A stretch of DNA of 64,000 nucleotides from UBA9410 sp963933065. Lineage in GTDB: Bacteria > Actinomycetota > Acidimicrobiia > Acidimicrobiales > MedAcidi-G1. Below are positions 34,331 to 44,314 of this stretch, one piece after another; the first letter of the stretch is position 1, and the number at the start of each line of letters is the position of its first letter. The stretch is taken from positions 1 to 64,000 of the forward strand of contig CAWVUB010000001.1 of the NCBI GenBank assembly GCA_963933065.1, written 5' to 3'. The notes under the pieces are model-generated. The model ran no database searches, had not been told where the DNA came from, and saw only the letters and a list, made by a program, of their open reading frames with translations. A program made the translations under genes and the position numbers.

Positions 34331-34921
34331 ATGTCACTGGCGGTACTGGCCTCGGGAACCGGCTCAATTTTGGATGCCATGGTTAGAGCCGATTTGCCTG
34401 TCGCCCTTGTGGTTTCAGACCGTCTGTGCCCCGCTGTGCGTTGCGCCGTTGGCCACGATGTGGAGGCTTTGGTGGTCCAACGTGAGTCGTTTGGTGCTGA
34501 CTTCGACCGGGTCGGTTACTCGGCGGTGCTGGCTGACCGGCTTGCGGAGCATGCCGTGACGATGGTGGCTATGGCTGGATTTGGCACCATTCTGGGTCAA
34601 CCCTTTCATGATCGGTTTGCTGGTCGGGTTCTCAATACTCATCCGGCCTTGCTGCCTGCTTTTCCAGGCTGGCACGCTGTACGCGATGCTTTGACCGCTG
34701 GAGTCGGCGTTACGGGCTGCACGGTGCACCTAGCCACTCTTGAGGTCGATGCCGGTCCGATTCTGGCCCAAGAGGAGGTGCTGGTGTGGCCTGATGACGA
34801 CGAGGCCTCTCTGCATGAACGTATCAAGGTGGTCGAGCGTCGTCTCTATGTTGACACGCTGCGGTCTATCCTCGCTGGCGAAATTCTTCTCGAATCAGTG
34901 TTTGAAGGAGCCAAGTCGTGA
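34331..34921 (+). CDS. purN: Phosphoribosylglycinamide formyltransferase
   Basis: A 196-residue GAR transformylase, third step of purine synthesis, using 10-formyl-THF. Starts LAVLASGTGSILDAM, with catalytic Asn-His in RVLNTHPALLPAFPGWHAVR and the aspartate in VDAGPILAQEEV. ATG at 34331, 36 bp after sucD. Its stop overlaps the purH start (GTGA at 34918). The co-substrate comes from FolD, encoded downstream. Confidence 0.95.
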   Translation: MSLAVLASGTGSILDAMVRADLPVALVVSDRLCPAVRCAVGHDVEALVVQRESFGADFDRVGYSAVLADRLAEHAVTMVAMAGFGTILGQPFHDRFAGRVLNTHPALLPAFPGWHAVRDALTAGVGVTGCTVHLATLEVDAGPILAQEEVLVWPDDDEASLHERIKVVERRLYVDTLRSILAGEILLESVFEGAKS

Positions 34922-36477
34922 GTCCGCCACCGACCCCTATGCCGCCCCGAGCGTTGATATCGGTTTACGACAAGGCAGGGATCGTCGATCTTGCCCGAGA
35001 TTTGGTGGAATTAGGCTGGGAACTCGTAGCGAGTGGTGGGACGACAACGCTGCTCTCTGGTCAAGGGATTCCAGTCACTGAGGTGGTCGAGATCACCCAT
35101 GCACCGGAGATGCTAAACGGGCGCGTTAAGACACTTCATCCCGTGATCCACGGGGGGATCTTGGCCGACCGTTCTGACCCAACCCAGATGAAGGACTTAT
35201 TAGACCGGGAGATCACACCTATTGATCTGGTCGTTAGCAACTTCTACCCATTCTCGACTGATCCCGGGATTGATTCGATTGATATCGGTGGGCCGGCCAT
35301 GGTTCGGGCCGCTGCTAAGAACCATGCGTTCGTTGGGGTGCTTGTTGACCCGGCTGACTACAGCGAGATATTGGCTGAGCTACGGGCTGATGAGTTGTTG
35401 TCAGAGAGGACACGTCGCCGTCTCGCTCGGAAAGCCTTTGCTCATAATGCGGCTTATGAGGCCGCCATCGTCCAGTGGTTTGATGGAGATGAATCGTCGG
35501 ATCCGAATGCTGACCCGTTGAAGCCGTCGATCCACTTGACGTTAGAGCGGGTTCAGGACCTCCGGTACGGCGAAAATCCCCACCAGATAGCAGCTCGTTA
35601 TCGCACCGTGGGGGTGTCAGGGTGTTGGGATACTGCTGTGATCCACGGTGGAAAAGCCATGTCGTATCTAAACCTCTTCGACACCGAGGCGGCTTGGCGG
35701 CTTGTACACGCTCTCGGAGCTTCAAATGGTCCGCGAATGGACGAGCCGACGGCGGTGGTCGTCAAACACGGCAACCCCTGCGGCGTGGCAGTTCGCGCCG
35801 ATGTCGCCGAGGCATGGTTGGCGGCCCATGAGTGCGATCCAGTATCAGCTTTTGGGGGCATCGTGGCTGTAAACCGAACGGTGACCATGGCCATGGCTGG
35901 ACCGTTGGCAGACGTGTTCACCGAGGTAGTGGTGGCCCCGGGCTATGAGCCTGATGCACTAGTTCATCTTCAAGGAAAGGCCAACTTGCGAATCTTGGAG
36001 GCTCAGGCGCCGACTTGGCCCGAACTTGACCTCCGTGGCATCGACGGAGGCCTACTGGTTCAGACAACAGACCGAGTTGTCGCCGATCCATCACAGTGGG
36101 AAGTGGTTACTAAGCGGGAGCCCACGGCTGAGGAGTGGAACGACCTGATATTTGCTTGGCTGGTGGCGGCCCGGGTGAGTTCCAACACCATTGTGCTGGC
36201 CAAGGATCGTCAAGCGGTTGGTATCGGCGCTGGGCAGCAGAATCGTCGTGACGCCGGTCAGGTTGCTGCAGATAAAGCGGCTGGGCGAGCTAACGGCGGA
36301 GCATGTGCCAGTGACGCTTTTTTCCCGTTTCGTGATGGTCTCGACGTTGTGGCGGCGGCGGGGGCCACCGCGGTGGTCCAGCCAGGTGGTTCAGTGCGGG
36401 ACCACGAGGTGATCACAGCAGCCGACGAACAGAACATGGCCATGGTGTTTACCGGTGAGCGCCACTTCCGTCATTGA
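34918..36477 (+). CDS. purH: Bifunctional AICAR transformylase / IMP cyclohydrolase
   Basis: A 519-residue enzyme for the last two steps of IMP synthesis. The N-terminal MGS-like cyclohydrolase domain (1-200) shows ISVYDKAGIVDLARDL, ASGGTTTLL and KTLHPVIHGGILADR. The transformylase domain includes LRYGENPHQIAA, KHGNPCGVA with the catalytic histidine, SNTIVLAKD and GAGQQNRRDA. GTG start overlapping purN, so the two are coupled. Length matches the family. Confidence 0.97.
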   Translation: MSPPPTPMPPRALISVYDKAGIVDLARDLVELGWELVASGGTTTLLSGQGIPVTEVVEITHAPEMLNGRVKTLHPVIHGGILADRSDPTQMKDLLDREITPIDLVVSNFYPFSTDPGIDSIDIGGPAMVRAAAKNHAFVGVLVDPADYSEILAELRADELLSERTRRRLARKAFAHNAAYEAAIVQWFDGDESSDPNADPLKPSIHLTLERVQDLRYGENPHQIAARYRTVGVSGCWDTAVIHGGKAMSYLNLFDTEAAWRLVHALGASNGPRMDEPTAVVVKHGNPCGVAVRADVAEAWLAAHECDPVSAFGGIVAVNRTVTMAMAGPLADVFTEVVVAPGYEPDALVHLQGKANLRILEAQAPTWPELDLRGIDGGLLVQTTDRVVADPSQWEVVTKREPTAEEWNDLIFAWLVAARVSSNTIVLAKDRQAVGIGAGQQNRRDAGQVAADKAAGRANGGACASDAFFPFRDGLDVVAAAGATAVVQPGGSVRDHEVITAADEQNMAMVFTGERHFRH

Positions 36478-36557
36478 ACTGTCTGCAGTACGTCGGTCCT
36501 TAGAGTTCCCTCATTTACTACTAGCCCGAAGCTTTGTGGGAGGTAACGTCACCTCGT

Positions 36558-37409
36558 ATGAGCGCAAAACTTCTTGCAGGGGCACCAGTCGCTGAGGCTG
36601 TCCTTGATGATGTCCGTGCCCGGGTTGACGTCTTGAAGGCCGCTGGGGTAACACCAGGTCTGGGCACCATCCTGGTTGGCGACGATGGTGCCAGCGCCGG
36701 CTACGTCCGGAAGAAGCACGAGACTTGCGAATCGGTTGGCATGGCATCACATCACATCCAAGTGGGGGCTGACGATCCTCCGGATGCACTAGATGAGGCG
36801 GTGGCCCGGTTCAACGCAGACCCCTTGGTCCACGCCTACATCATCCAGCACCCGGTGGCTGACGGCTTCGACTTCAATGCTGCCCTGTCGGCTATGGACC
36901 CTGCTAAAGATGCTGACGGCCTTCATCCGACCAACCTTGGTCGGCTAGTCCTCCAGGAGGACGGGCCAGTGCCGTGCACCCCAGCTGGTATCCAAGCCAT
37001 ATTTATCCATTACGAAATCGAGATCAGTGGCAAGCATGTGGTGGTTATTGGACGGGGTCCGACCTTGGGTCGACCGCTTTCGCTACTACTAACCACCAAG
37101 GCCCTAGGTGCCAATGCTGCGGTCACGGTTGTCCACTCGGCGGTGCCCAACTTGGCCGACATAACCCGTGAAGCCGACATCGTTGTGGCTGCTTTGGGAG
37201 TGCCGTCGTTCGTGCAGCCCGAGATGGTCAGGCCAGGGGCTGTGGTAGTGAGTGGTGGTATTTCCTGGGAGGGGAAAAGGCTCTTAGCCGACGTAGACGA
37301 GTCAGTCGGTGAGGTTGCTTCGTGGATTACTCCCCGCCTGGGTGGAGTGGGTCCGACGACAGTGGCGATGCTTCTACGTAACACCGTCGAAGCCGCTGAA
37401 GCTTCTTGA
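36558..37409 (+). CDS. folD: Methylene-THF dehydrogenase / methenyl-THF cyclohydrolase
   Basis: A 283-residue bifunctional FolD that makes 10-formyl-THF for PurN and PurH. The active-site Y-x3-K is in GYVRKKHETCESVG and the NADP region reads VVIGRGPTLGRPLSLLL, where the family normally has GRSxxVG; Gly replaces Ser. PGGVGPTT-like LGGVGPTTVAMLL ends the protein. I start at ATG 36558 (MSAKLLAG); GGGAGG is about 15 bases ahead, longer than ideal, and TTG 36534 is an alternative start. Confidence 0.94.
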   Translation: MSAKLLAGAPVAEAVLDDVRARVDVLKAAGVTPGLGTILVGDDGASAGYVRKKHETCESVGMASHHIQVGADDPPDALDEAVARFNADPLVHAYIIQHPVADGFDFNAALSAMDPAKDADGLHPTNLGRLVLQEDGPVPCTPAGIQAIFIHYEIEISGKHVVVIGRGPTLGRPLSLLLTTKALGANAAVTVVHSAVPNLADITREADIVVAALGVPSFVQPEMVRPGAVVVSGGISWEGKRLLADVDESVGEVASWITPRLGGVGPTTVAMLLRNTVEAAEAS

Positions 37410-37584
37410 GGTAGTTGGAGAGTTGTTCTCTAGGTTTGACGTAGGTTGGGTTTGCGTGAGGTCTGACTCCCGTCTGATTTCTCACTGAGTTGTCTGCTGG
37501 TCTGGTACCTGGCTTAATTGGCCGTTTCCTCGGACAAAGGTTTCTCTGAGCTCGCCGAGGTCGAAAATCGGTAGGGTCAGTTGC

Positions 37585-38781
37585 ATGGCAGAAAAGATCA
37601 TCATGGGCGCGGACGGCGCCCTTCAGGTACCAGTCAACCCCATCATTCCCTTCATTGAAGGTGACGGAACCGGTATAGACATCTGGCCAGCAGCGCGCCT
37701 GGTGTTGGATGCTGCGGCGGCCAAGTACGGCCATACCGTGGAGTGGCGAGAAGTTCTGGCTGGCGAGAAGGCCTATAACGAGACCGGCGAGTGGCTTCCT
37801 CAGGAGACCGTCGAGATCTTCACTGATTACCTGATTGGTATTAAGGGTCCGCTCACCACCCCCATTGGTGGTGGGTTCCGAAGTCTCAACGTGGCGATAC
37901 GTCAGATCCTTGATCTGTATGTCTGCCTGCGCCCGGTGCGCTGGTTCCAGGGCGTGCCGTCGCCGGTTAAGCACCCCGAACTGGTCGACATGGTTATTTT
38001 CAGGGAGAATACCGAAGACATTTACGCTGGCCTCGAGGTGGAGGCTATGACTCCTGATGCCCTCAAGTTACGTGAACTTTTAGAAGATGCTTTCGGGTGG
38101 AAGATTCGTGAAGACGCTGGTATCGGTATCAAGCCAATTTCCAAGATGGGATCGCAGCGTCTTCAGCGCGCAGCCCTCCAGTACGCCGTAGATCGTGGGC
38201 TCCCCAGAGTCCACTGGGTGCACAAGGGCAACATAATGAAGTTCACCGAGGGCGCATTTCAAAAGTGGGGCTATGAACTAGTCCGTGAGGAGTTCGCTGA
38301 CGTGGCAGTTGGGTGGGATGACTGCGGTGGTGAACCTGGCGATCGGGTTCTCGTGCAGGACACCATCGCCGACATCGCGCTCCAGCAGGTTCTTACACGT
38401 CCAGCCGAGTTCGACGTGATCGCCACGATGAACTTGAACGGCGACTATCTCTCTGATGCACTGGCTGCCCAGGTCGGGGGTATTGGCATAGCCCCGGGTG
38501 GTAATGCCAACTATGTCACGGGACACGGAATCTTTGAGGCCACTCACGGGACGGCTCCAAAATACGCCGGCCAGGACAAAGTCAACCCTTCGTCGGTCCT
38601 TCTCTCAGGTGTACTTATGTTCGAGCACATTGGTTGGCAGGAAGCAGCGGATGACATCGTGCAGGCTGTGGAGTCAGCGGTGACCGACAAGATCGTGACC
38701 TATGACTTTGCCCGTTTGATGGACGGGGCTACCGAGGTGAAGTGCTCGGAGTTCGCCTCGGCCGTGGTCGACCGGCTCTGA
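37585..38781 (+). CDS. icd: Isocitrate dehydrogenase (NADP+ type)
   Basis: A 398-residue prokaryotic-type isocitrate dehydrogenase. Marks: PIIPFIEGDGTGIDIWPA, the substrate loop SLNVAIRQILDLYVCLRP, FRENTEDIYAGLE, KGNIMKFTEGAF, NLNGDYLSDALAAQVGG and ATHGTAPKYAGQDKVNPS. The serine equivalent to the E. coli phosphorylation site is in FRSLNV. TCA step making 2-oxoglutarate. ATG at 37585 after a 175-bp gap in which I see no gene. It ends 20 bp before the ABC exporter gene. Confidence 0.96.
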   Translation: MAEKIIMGADGALQVPVNPIIPFIEGDGTGIDIWPAARLVLDAAAAKYGHTVEWREVLAGEKAYNETGEWLPQETVEIFTDYLIGIKGPLTTPIGGGFRSLNVAIRQILDLYVCLRPVRWFQGVPSPVKHPELVDMVIFRENTEDIYAGLEVEAMTPDALKLRELLEDAFGWKIREDAGIGIKPISKMGSQRLQRAALQYAVDRGLPRVHWVHKGNIMKFTEGAFQKWGYELVREEFADVAVGWDDCGGEPGDRVLVQDTIADIALQQVLTRPAEFDVIATMNLNGDYLSDALAAQVGGIGIAPGGNANYVTGHGIFEATHGTAPKYAGQDKVNPSSVLLSGVLMFEHIGWQEAADDIVQAVESAVTDKIVTYDFARLMDGATEVKCSEFASAVVDRL

Positions 38782-38801
38782 GCACCGGATCCGGCTACAC
38801 C

Positions 38802-40595
38802 GTGCCCGAAAGTGTGGTGCGCCGCGGTGTGCGGCTGGTTTGGCAGTCCTTGCGGCTACACCCGTGGGCTCACGCAGCGGCGATTATGGGCGCCAACGTG
38901 TTCGCTCTAGCTGTCGTGGGTTTCACAGTGGTGATCGGGCGGATAACCGATGAGGTGATTATCCCTGGTCTAGACGGTGATGGGGTAAGCCGAGATTCGG
39001 TGGGTGGCGCAGTATTGGTGGTGGTGCTCGTTGGTGTGGTGCGGACGGCCTCGATAATGGTCCGGCGTTGGTTCAACATGCTGGCAACCGTTAAAACCCA
39101 ACGCACTTGGCGCTGGGCTGTTACTGATCGGTTCCTTGATGTTCCTTTGGCCTACTACCGGTCCCGACCCGCCGGGCAACTATTGGCCCATGCTGACGCA
39201 GATGTCGAAGTCGCCACCTCAATGCTCAAACCGCTGGCATTCTCGCTTTCAGTGGTGGTTTTAGCCCTTGCCGCCTTGATCAGCTTGCTGTTAGTCCATC
39301 CGTTGTTCGCTTTGGTTGCCGTAGTGATGTTTCCGACGTTGACCTTTCTTAATCGTCAGTTCACCCGGAAGGTGGAGGTTCCGGCGGCTGCCGGGCAGGA
39401 GGCTGTGGGTACGTTGTCAGGGATTGCCCATGAGAGCTTTGATGGCGTGCTGGTTGTTAAAACTTTGGGACACGAGAGCGTTGAACTAGAAAGATTCAGC
39501 AGTTCAGCCCGTGCCCTTAGAGAACATCGATTAGCGGTGGGTCGACTTAGAGCTAAATACGGGCCAGTGAACTATGCCCTGCCCCAGCTGGGGATCATTG
39601 TCCTACTGATGGTGGGAGTCTGGCTAGTCGATAGTGGATCTGTGTCAATCGGTGATGTGGTCCGGGCTATGTCTCTATTCAGCATCCTTACCCTGCCGAT
39701 GGAGATTCTCGGCTACCTGTTCCAGGAGATGCCCCGCTCGGTGGTTGCTATGGACCGTATTAACGGGGTTATGGCCGAACCGATCGAACCTCGACCCGTG
39801 GCACCGTTGATCTCTAATCCCAGGTCAGCTAGCGAGGTAGAGGTCGAATTTGATGCTGTGGGCTTTACACACCCGGCTGGCTTAGCAGTTCTTAACGGAC
39901 TTAACTTAAGTCTAGAACCAGGTGAATCGGTGGCCTTAGTAGGTGCAACTGGATCGGGTAAAAGTACAGCAGTGGCTTTATTGGCTGGTCTCGTGCCACC
40001 CACTGTCGGTGAGGTTCGCATCGGTGGGGTACCCACTACTGTGCTGGGCCCTGGGGGAGTAGCCGCCTCGGTGGCCACCGTCCTACAGGAGACCTTTCTG
40101 TTCGCCGACACGGTGCGGGCCAACCTGACGCTGGGGCGCGACGTCAGCGACGAAGAACTGGTTGGGGCACTTACAGCAGCTTCGGCGGATGGCTTTGTAA
40201 CTGGACTAGAAAACGGCCTTGAGACCGTGATTGGCGAGCGGGGAGTGACCCTGTCGGGTGGCCAACGCCAGCGTCTGGCTATCGCCCGCGCTCTGCTGCG
40301 TTGCCCCGCCGTCCTTGTGCTCGACGACGCGACTTCGGCTGTCGACCCGCTGATCGAGGAGGGAATCCTGGCTGCCCTGCGCCTCCCTACCTTCGCTGCC
40401 GGGGATCGGATGACTTTGCTGGTAGTAGCCCATCGTCTAGCTACTATCCGCCTAGCTGATCGAGTCTTGTTCCTCGACGATGGGTGTATCGCTGCATTTG
40501 GAACCCACGAGGAACTCCTCGACGTTGAGGGCTACGCCACTTTGGCTCGTGCCTACGAGATGGCTGGAAGCCAGCTACGTGGAGATAGAAATTGA
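38802..40595 (+). CDS. ABC exporter half-transporter 1 (fused membrane and ATPase domains)
   Basis: About 597 residues: six membrane helices (about 20-310) and an ATPase domain with Walker A VGATGSGKST, Q-loop VLQETFLF, signature LSGGQRQRLAIARAL and Walker B VLVLDDATSAVD, whose usual catalytic Glu is Asp (DD in place of DE). That change is common in one half of heterodimeric exporters. GTG 38802 is the likely start. Its stop overlaps the next ABC gene, which supplies the other half. Confidence 0.9.
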   Translation: MPESVVRRGVRLVWQSLRLHPWAHAAAIMGANVFALAVVGFTVVIGRITDEVIIPGLDGDGVSRDSVGGAVLVVVLVGVVRTASIMVRRWFNMLATVKTQRTWRWAVTDRFLDVPLAYYRSRPAGQLLAHADADVEVATSMLKPLAFSLSVVVLALAALISLLLVHPLFALVAVVMFPTLTFLNRQFTRKVEVPAAAGQEAVGTLSGIAHESFDGVLVVKTLGHESVELERFSSSARALREHRLAVGRLRAKYGPVNYALPQLGIIVLLMVGVWLVDSGSVSIGDVVRAMSLFSILTLPMEILGYLFQEMPRSVVAMDRINGVMAEPIEPRPVAPLISNPRSASEVEVEFDAVGFTHPAGLAVLNGLNLSLEPGESVALVGATGSGKSTAVALLAGLVPPTVGEVRIGGVPTTVLGPGGVAASVATVLQETFLFADTVRANLTLGRDVSDEELVGALTAASADGFVTGLENGLETVIGERGVTLSGGQRQRLAIARALLRCPAVLVLDDATSAVDPLIEEGILAALRLPTFAAGDRMTLLVVAHRLATIRLADRVLFLDDGCIAAFGTHEELLDVEGYATLARAYEMAGSQLRGDRN

Positions 40596-42376
40596 TAGGG
40601 GGAGATCCTCGTCGGATCGATGGTGTCAGTGCTTTGTCGGTGCTCCGACGAGGCCTCGCGGCTTCACCCGAGTTGCGGGTTGGGGCTGGCCAGACCGTGC
40701 TTATGGCCATGTCGGTTGCCGGAGGAAAGTTACTGGTCCCCCTTCTGATCCAAGCGGTTATGGACCTCTCTATCACCGTCGACGGAATCCGCTTGGGCCG
40801 AGCGGCTGTCCTTTGTTCCGCGGCAGTAGTTCTGGTGGTAGGAAGCATCTTCCTTGGGAAGGTGACCTACTTTCGGTTGGTTCAGACCGCTGAAAATGTG
40901 TTACTCGGCTTGCGGGTGCGTACTTTCGAACACATACATAAATTGAGTCTGGCCGAGCATTCGTCCTCAAGGAAGGGCGTACTCACTGCCCGAGTGACAA
41001 GCGACGTTGAGACACTCACTCAGTTCGCGCAGTGGGGAGCCGTCGCTTGGGTCATTGACTCAGTCCAGATAGTGACCGTGTTAATTATCATGGTCGTCTA
41101 CTCATGGCAGCTCACCTTGGTGGTGCTGTTACTCCACTTACCGTTACTACCCATTTTTCGGTGGATGCAGGCTCGCCAATTGATGGCTTACGAGGAGCTC
41201 CGAACCCGGGTATCGGACACTATGGGTGTGGTGTCCGAGTCGATCCACGGGGTCGAGGTGATTCGTGTGCATGGCCACCGGGAACCCATGCGGCGCCGGG
41301 TACACCAGTCAATCGATGCCCAGTTCGATCAGCAGATGGTTGCTGCTAGGTATTTCTCACTGGTCCTGCCGTTGAGTGACGTTTTCGGAGTGACAGCCAT
41401 CGCCGCAGTTATTGGTGCTGGTGTTTGGTGGGGTGAGGCCTGGGGTGTTAGTTCGGGTCAACTTGTGGCTTTCATCTTTCTTTGCAACCTTCTGGTTACG
41501 CCGATCACTTCGCTAGGCGAGGTGCTCGACCAAACTCAAACCGCGCTGGCTGGCTGGTGGAAGATTCTTGACGTGCTCGACACTGAGGTGGACCTAGTTG
41601 ATCCGTCTACGCCAGTGCCGCTGCCGACTGGAGCCCTCGGGGTGAGGGTTGAGACGGTTGAGTTCCGATACCGAACGGGTGGTTTAGTGCTGCAGGGGAT
41701 CGACGTAGACCTATCGGCCGGCGCGTCTGTAGCCGTTGTTGGAGAGACCGGCTCAGGCAAGACCACATTTGCCCGTCTGCTGACCCGTCTGGCCGATCCC
41801 ACAAGTGGACAGGTCTTGGTGGGTGGGGTGAATCTCAGGGATGTCTCTCCGGCTAGTCGGCGCCGGTCAATCCGGATGGTGCCTCAAGACGGCTTTCTGT
41901 TTGACACGTCGGTTATAGACAACATCCGGTATGGGCGGGCTGGTGCCAGTGAAGAGAACGCGGTCGCTGCTATCGAAGCTTTGGGGCTGACGGACTGGGT
42001 GGGTGGTCTAGTTGATGGGATCCATACTCGTGTGGGTGAACGCGGCGAGGGACTGTCAGTTGGAGAGCGGCAGTTAGTTGCCCTGGCCCGAGCGCATCTG
42101 GCCGATCCGGGCCTGCTGGTGCTAGACGAGGCCACTTCAGCTGTAGATCCGGAGACCGAGACAACTCTGGAGCGAGCGATGGAACGTCTGGCTGCGGGAC
42201 GGACCACGGTCAGCGTGGCTCATCGATTATCGACTGCAGAACGTTCGGATCTAGTACTGGTGTTTGACAACGGTCGAATCGTCGAGTCCGGACCGCACGC
42301 AGAGCTAGTGGACCAAGGTGGGATCTACGCCGGGTTGCACGCCTCATGGCTGGGTGGAACCCGGCAGATGTTCTGA
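40592..42376 (+). CDS. ABC exporter half-transporter 2
   Basis: A 594-residue fused exporter half. The ATPase domain has Walker A VGETGSGKTT, Q-loop MVPQDGFLF, signature LSVGERQLVALARAH and Walker B LLVLDEATSAVD with the catalytic Glu present. Together with the preceding half, which has Asp at this place, it should form a heterodimer with one good ATP site. Start is TTG 40592 overlapping the previous stop, with GGAG (40581-40584) seven bases ahead. Substrate unknown; a lipid, peptide or drug is possible. Confidence 0.9.
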   Translation: MIGGDPRRIDGVSALSVLRRGLAASPELRVGAGQTVLMAMSVAGGKLLVPLLIQAVMDLSITVDGIRLGRAAVLCSAAVVLVVGSIFLGKVTYFRLVQTAENVLLGLRVRTFEHIHKLSLAEHSSSRKGVLTARVTSDVETLTQFAQWGAVAWVIDSVQIVTVLIIMVVYSWQLTLVVLLLHLPLLPIFRWMQARQLMAYEELRTRVSDTMGVVSESIHGVEVIRVHGHREPMRRRVHQSIDAQFDQQMVAARYFSLVLPLSDVFGVTAIAAVIGAGVWWGEAWGVSSGQLVAFIFLCNLLVTPITSLGEVLDQTQTALAGWWKILDVLDTEVDLVDPSTPVPLPTGALGVRVETVEFRYRTGGLVLQGIDVDLSAGASVAVVGETGSGKTTFARLLTRLADPTSGQVLVGGVNLRDVSPASRRRSIRMVPQDGFLFDTSVIDNIRYGRAGASEENAVAAIEALGLTDWVGGLVDGIHTRVGERGEGLSVGERQLVALARAHLADPGLLVLDEATSAVDPETETTLERAMERLAAGRTTVSVAHRLSTAERSDLVLVFDNGRIVESGPHAELVDQGGIYAGLHASWLGGTRQMF

Positions 42377-42378
42377 CG

Positions 42379-43161
42379 GTGAGCGACTTAGGCGGGATTG
42401 ACCGGATCAATCCGGTATCTGGCCGGTTGGCGACTGAGTGGGATGCGTTAATTGGGGCACTACCGCCGGTGGCTGACCTAATGGAGAGTGGGGGCTGGCC
42501 GCCTTCGGGTCCAATTGTCGTGGTGGCCCCCCATCCTGACGATGAGTTGCTAGCTGCCGGAGCCACGCTGGCTGCGGCTTCTGACGCTGACACAGAGATC
42601 CGGATTTTGGCGGTCACTGACGGAGAGATGTCCCACCCGTACCTTGCTGCCACTGGTCCTCATGGACTCGTCCAGAGACGTCTAGCAGAGACAATCGCTG
42701 CATATAAGGCCGTTGGAATTGTGGCTGACCGTTTGAGACTCTCGCTCCCTGATGGTGGTGCAGCGGGTCTCAATGGTGCCGACTGGGAGGTCCGGTTAGC
42801 TGATGCTCTCAGGTCAGTTGTAGCCGATGCTGCCGTCTGCCTGGCCCCGTGGGCATCGGATGGACATCCGGATCACGACGCGTGTGGGCGGATTGCTAAT
42901 GAGGTATGCGGAGAGGCTGGTGTGCCGATGGTCTCTTTCCCGATTTGGTCTTGGAACTGGGATGACCCGGACGACCCGGTTATCCCGTTCGACCGTGCAG
43001 GCCGTTTCTCGGTGCCAGCTGAGATTCTGCAGCGGAAGCTGGACGGTATCGACGCCTATGTAAGCCAGATCAACCCCGAAGACGGAAATCGGCCCGTCTT
43101 GCCGCCCGGGTTCCTCGCCCACTTCAGTCGTTCCTCGGAGGTATTCCTGAGTCCCTCTTGA
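42379..43161 (+). CDS. PIG-L family (LmbE-like) deacetylase
   Basis: A 260-residue zinc deacetylase. The metal motif is VVAPHPDDELLAAG and a second histidine motif is SDGHPDHDACGRIA. The family removes acetyl groups from N-acetylglucosamine-linked substrates, including mycothiol precursors. GTG 42379 starts two bases after the ABC stop, so it shares the transcript; it may modify the exporter's substrate (inference). A longer frame from 42346 overlaps the ABC gene and is less likely. Confidence 0.88.
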   Translation: MSDLGGIDRINPVSGRLATEWDALIGALPPVADLMESGGWPPSGPIVVVAPHPDDELLAAGATLAAASDADTEIRILAVTDGEMSHPYLAATGPHGLVQRRLAETIAAYKAVGIVADRLRLSLPDGGAAGLNGADWEVRLADALRSVVADAAVCLAPWASDGHPDHDACGRIANEVCGEAGVPMVSFPIWSWNWDDPDDPVIPFDRAGRFSVPAEILQRKLDGIDAYVSQINPEDGNRPVLPPGFLAHFSRSSEVFLSPS

Positions 43162-43275
43162 AGATTTTCCACACGTCGTAACCTGAGCCGTGTGTCACTT
43201 CTGCAGGGTGGGTCCGAATTGGGAAGCAATCGGTAGTCTCCGAATACCATTCAGCCCAGTTGTCAGGAGCCCACC

Positions 43276-44268
43276 GTGAGCGCCACCCCTGTTCGAGTTG
43301 CCGTCACTGGCGCCGCAGGCCAGATCGGCTACAGCCTTGTATTTCGGATAGCCAGTGGAGCCCTTTTGGGTCCCGACCAACCAGTTGTCCTGCAGTTACT
43401 GGAGATCCCTCCGGCTATGGGTGCGCTAGAGGGTGTTGCCATGGAACTTGATGACTGCGCCTTTCCAATGTTGGCCGACATGGTGTTGAGCGACAATCCA
43501 GACACAGCGTTTAAGGATGCTGAGATTGCACTATTGGTTGGATCTCGCCCACGCACGGCGGGTATGGAACGCCAAGATCTACTTGAAGCCAACGGTGCTA
43601 TTTTCACCGTGCAGGGGCGGTCACTTAACGACCACGCATCCGAGGATCTGAAGGTTCTAGTGGTTGGAAACCCGGCTAATACGAACTGTCTAATTGCCAT
43701 GAACAGTGCCCCAGACGTCCCAACTGACCGCTTCACCGCAATGATGCGCCTCGATCACAATCGGGCCATGTCTCAGGTAGCTCAGAAGGTTGGTTGCCCG
43801 GTGAGTGAGGTCTCTCGTATGACTATTTGGGGAAACCACTCGGCTACCCAGTACCCCGATTTGTTCCACTGCGAAGTACGGGGTGAGTCTGCGGCGACTG
43901 TGATTGACGATCAAGAATGGTTGGAAGGGGAGTTCATTCCTAAGGTGCAGCAGCGTGGTGCCGCAATTATTGGAGCGCGTGGTGCATCGAGTGCGGCCTC
44001 GGCGGCAAACGCCGCTATTGAGCATGTCCGGGACTGGGTCGTGGGAACCCGTGATGGAGACTGGGTGAGCATGGGCGTGCCGTCTGACGGTAGTTACGGC
44101 GTGCCCGAGGGGCTTCTATGTGGATTCCCCACCATGTGTGTCGATGGAAGGTGGTCCGTTGTGGAGGGTCTCGAACTAGATGATTTTTCTCGAGATCGCA
44201 TCGATATCTCAGTGGCAGAACTGAATGCTGAGCGTGAGATGGTCCAGAGCCTCGGCCTTATTAAGTAA
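43276..44268 (+). CDS. mdh: Malate dehydrogenase
   Basis: A 330-residue NAD-dependent malate dehydrogenase of the cytosolic/proteobacterial type 2 group. Dinucleotide motif VTGAAGQIGYSL, LLEIPPAMGALEGVAMELDDCAFP, substrate arginines in GSRPRTAGMERQDLL, NPANTNCLIAM, and the catalytic histidine in WGNHSATQYPD. GTG 43276 with CAGGAG ahead. It converts malate to oxaloacetate and completes the TCA set with icd, sucCD and sdhCAB found nearby. Confidence 0.96.
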   Translation: MSATPVRVAVTGAAGQIGYSLVFRIASGALLGPDQPVVLQLLEIPPAMGALEGVAMELDDCAFPMLADMVLSDNPDTAFKDAEIALLVGSRPRTAGMERQDLLEANGAIFTVQGRSLNDHASEDLKVLVVGNPANTNCLIAMNSAPDVPTDRFTAMMRLDHNRAMSQVAQKVGCPVSEVSRMTIWGNHSATQYPDLFHCEVRGESAATVIDDQEWLEGEFIPKVQQRGAAIIGARGASSAASAANAAIEHVRDWVVGTRDGDWVSMGVPSDGSYGVPEGLLCGFPTMCVDGRWSVVEGLELDDFSRDRIDISVAELNAEREMVQSLGLIK

Positions 44269-44314
44269 CGCTTCGAGGAAGTAACGGCTGTGTCGGTTTG
44301 GCTGATGCCGTGAG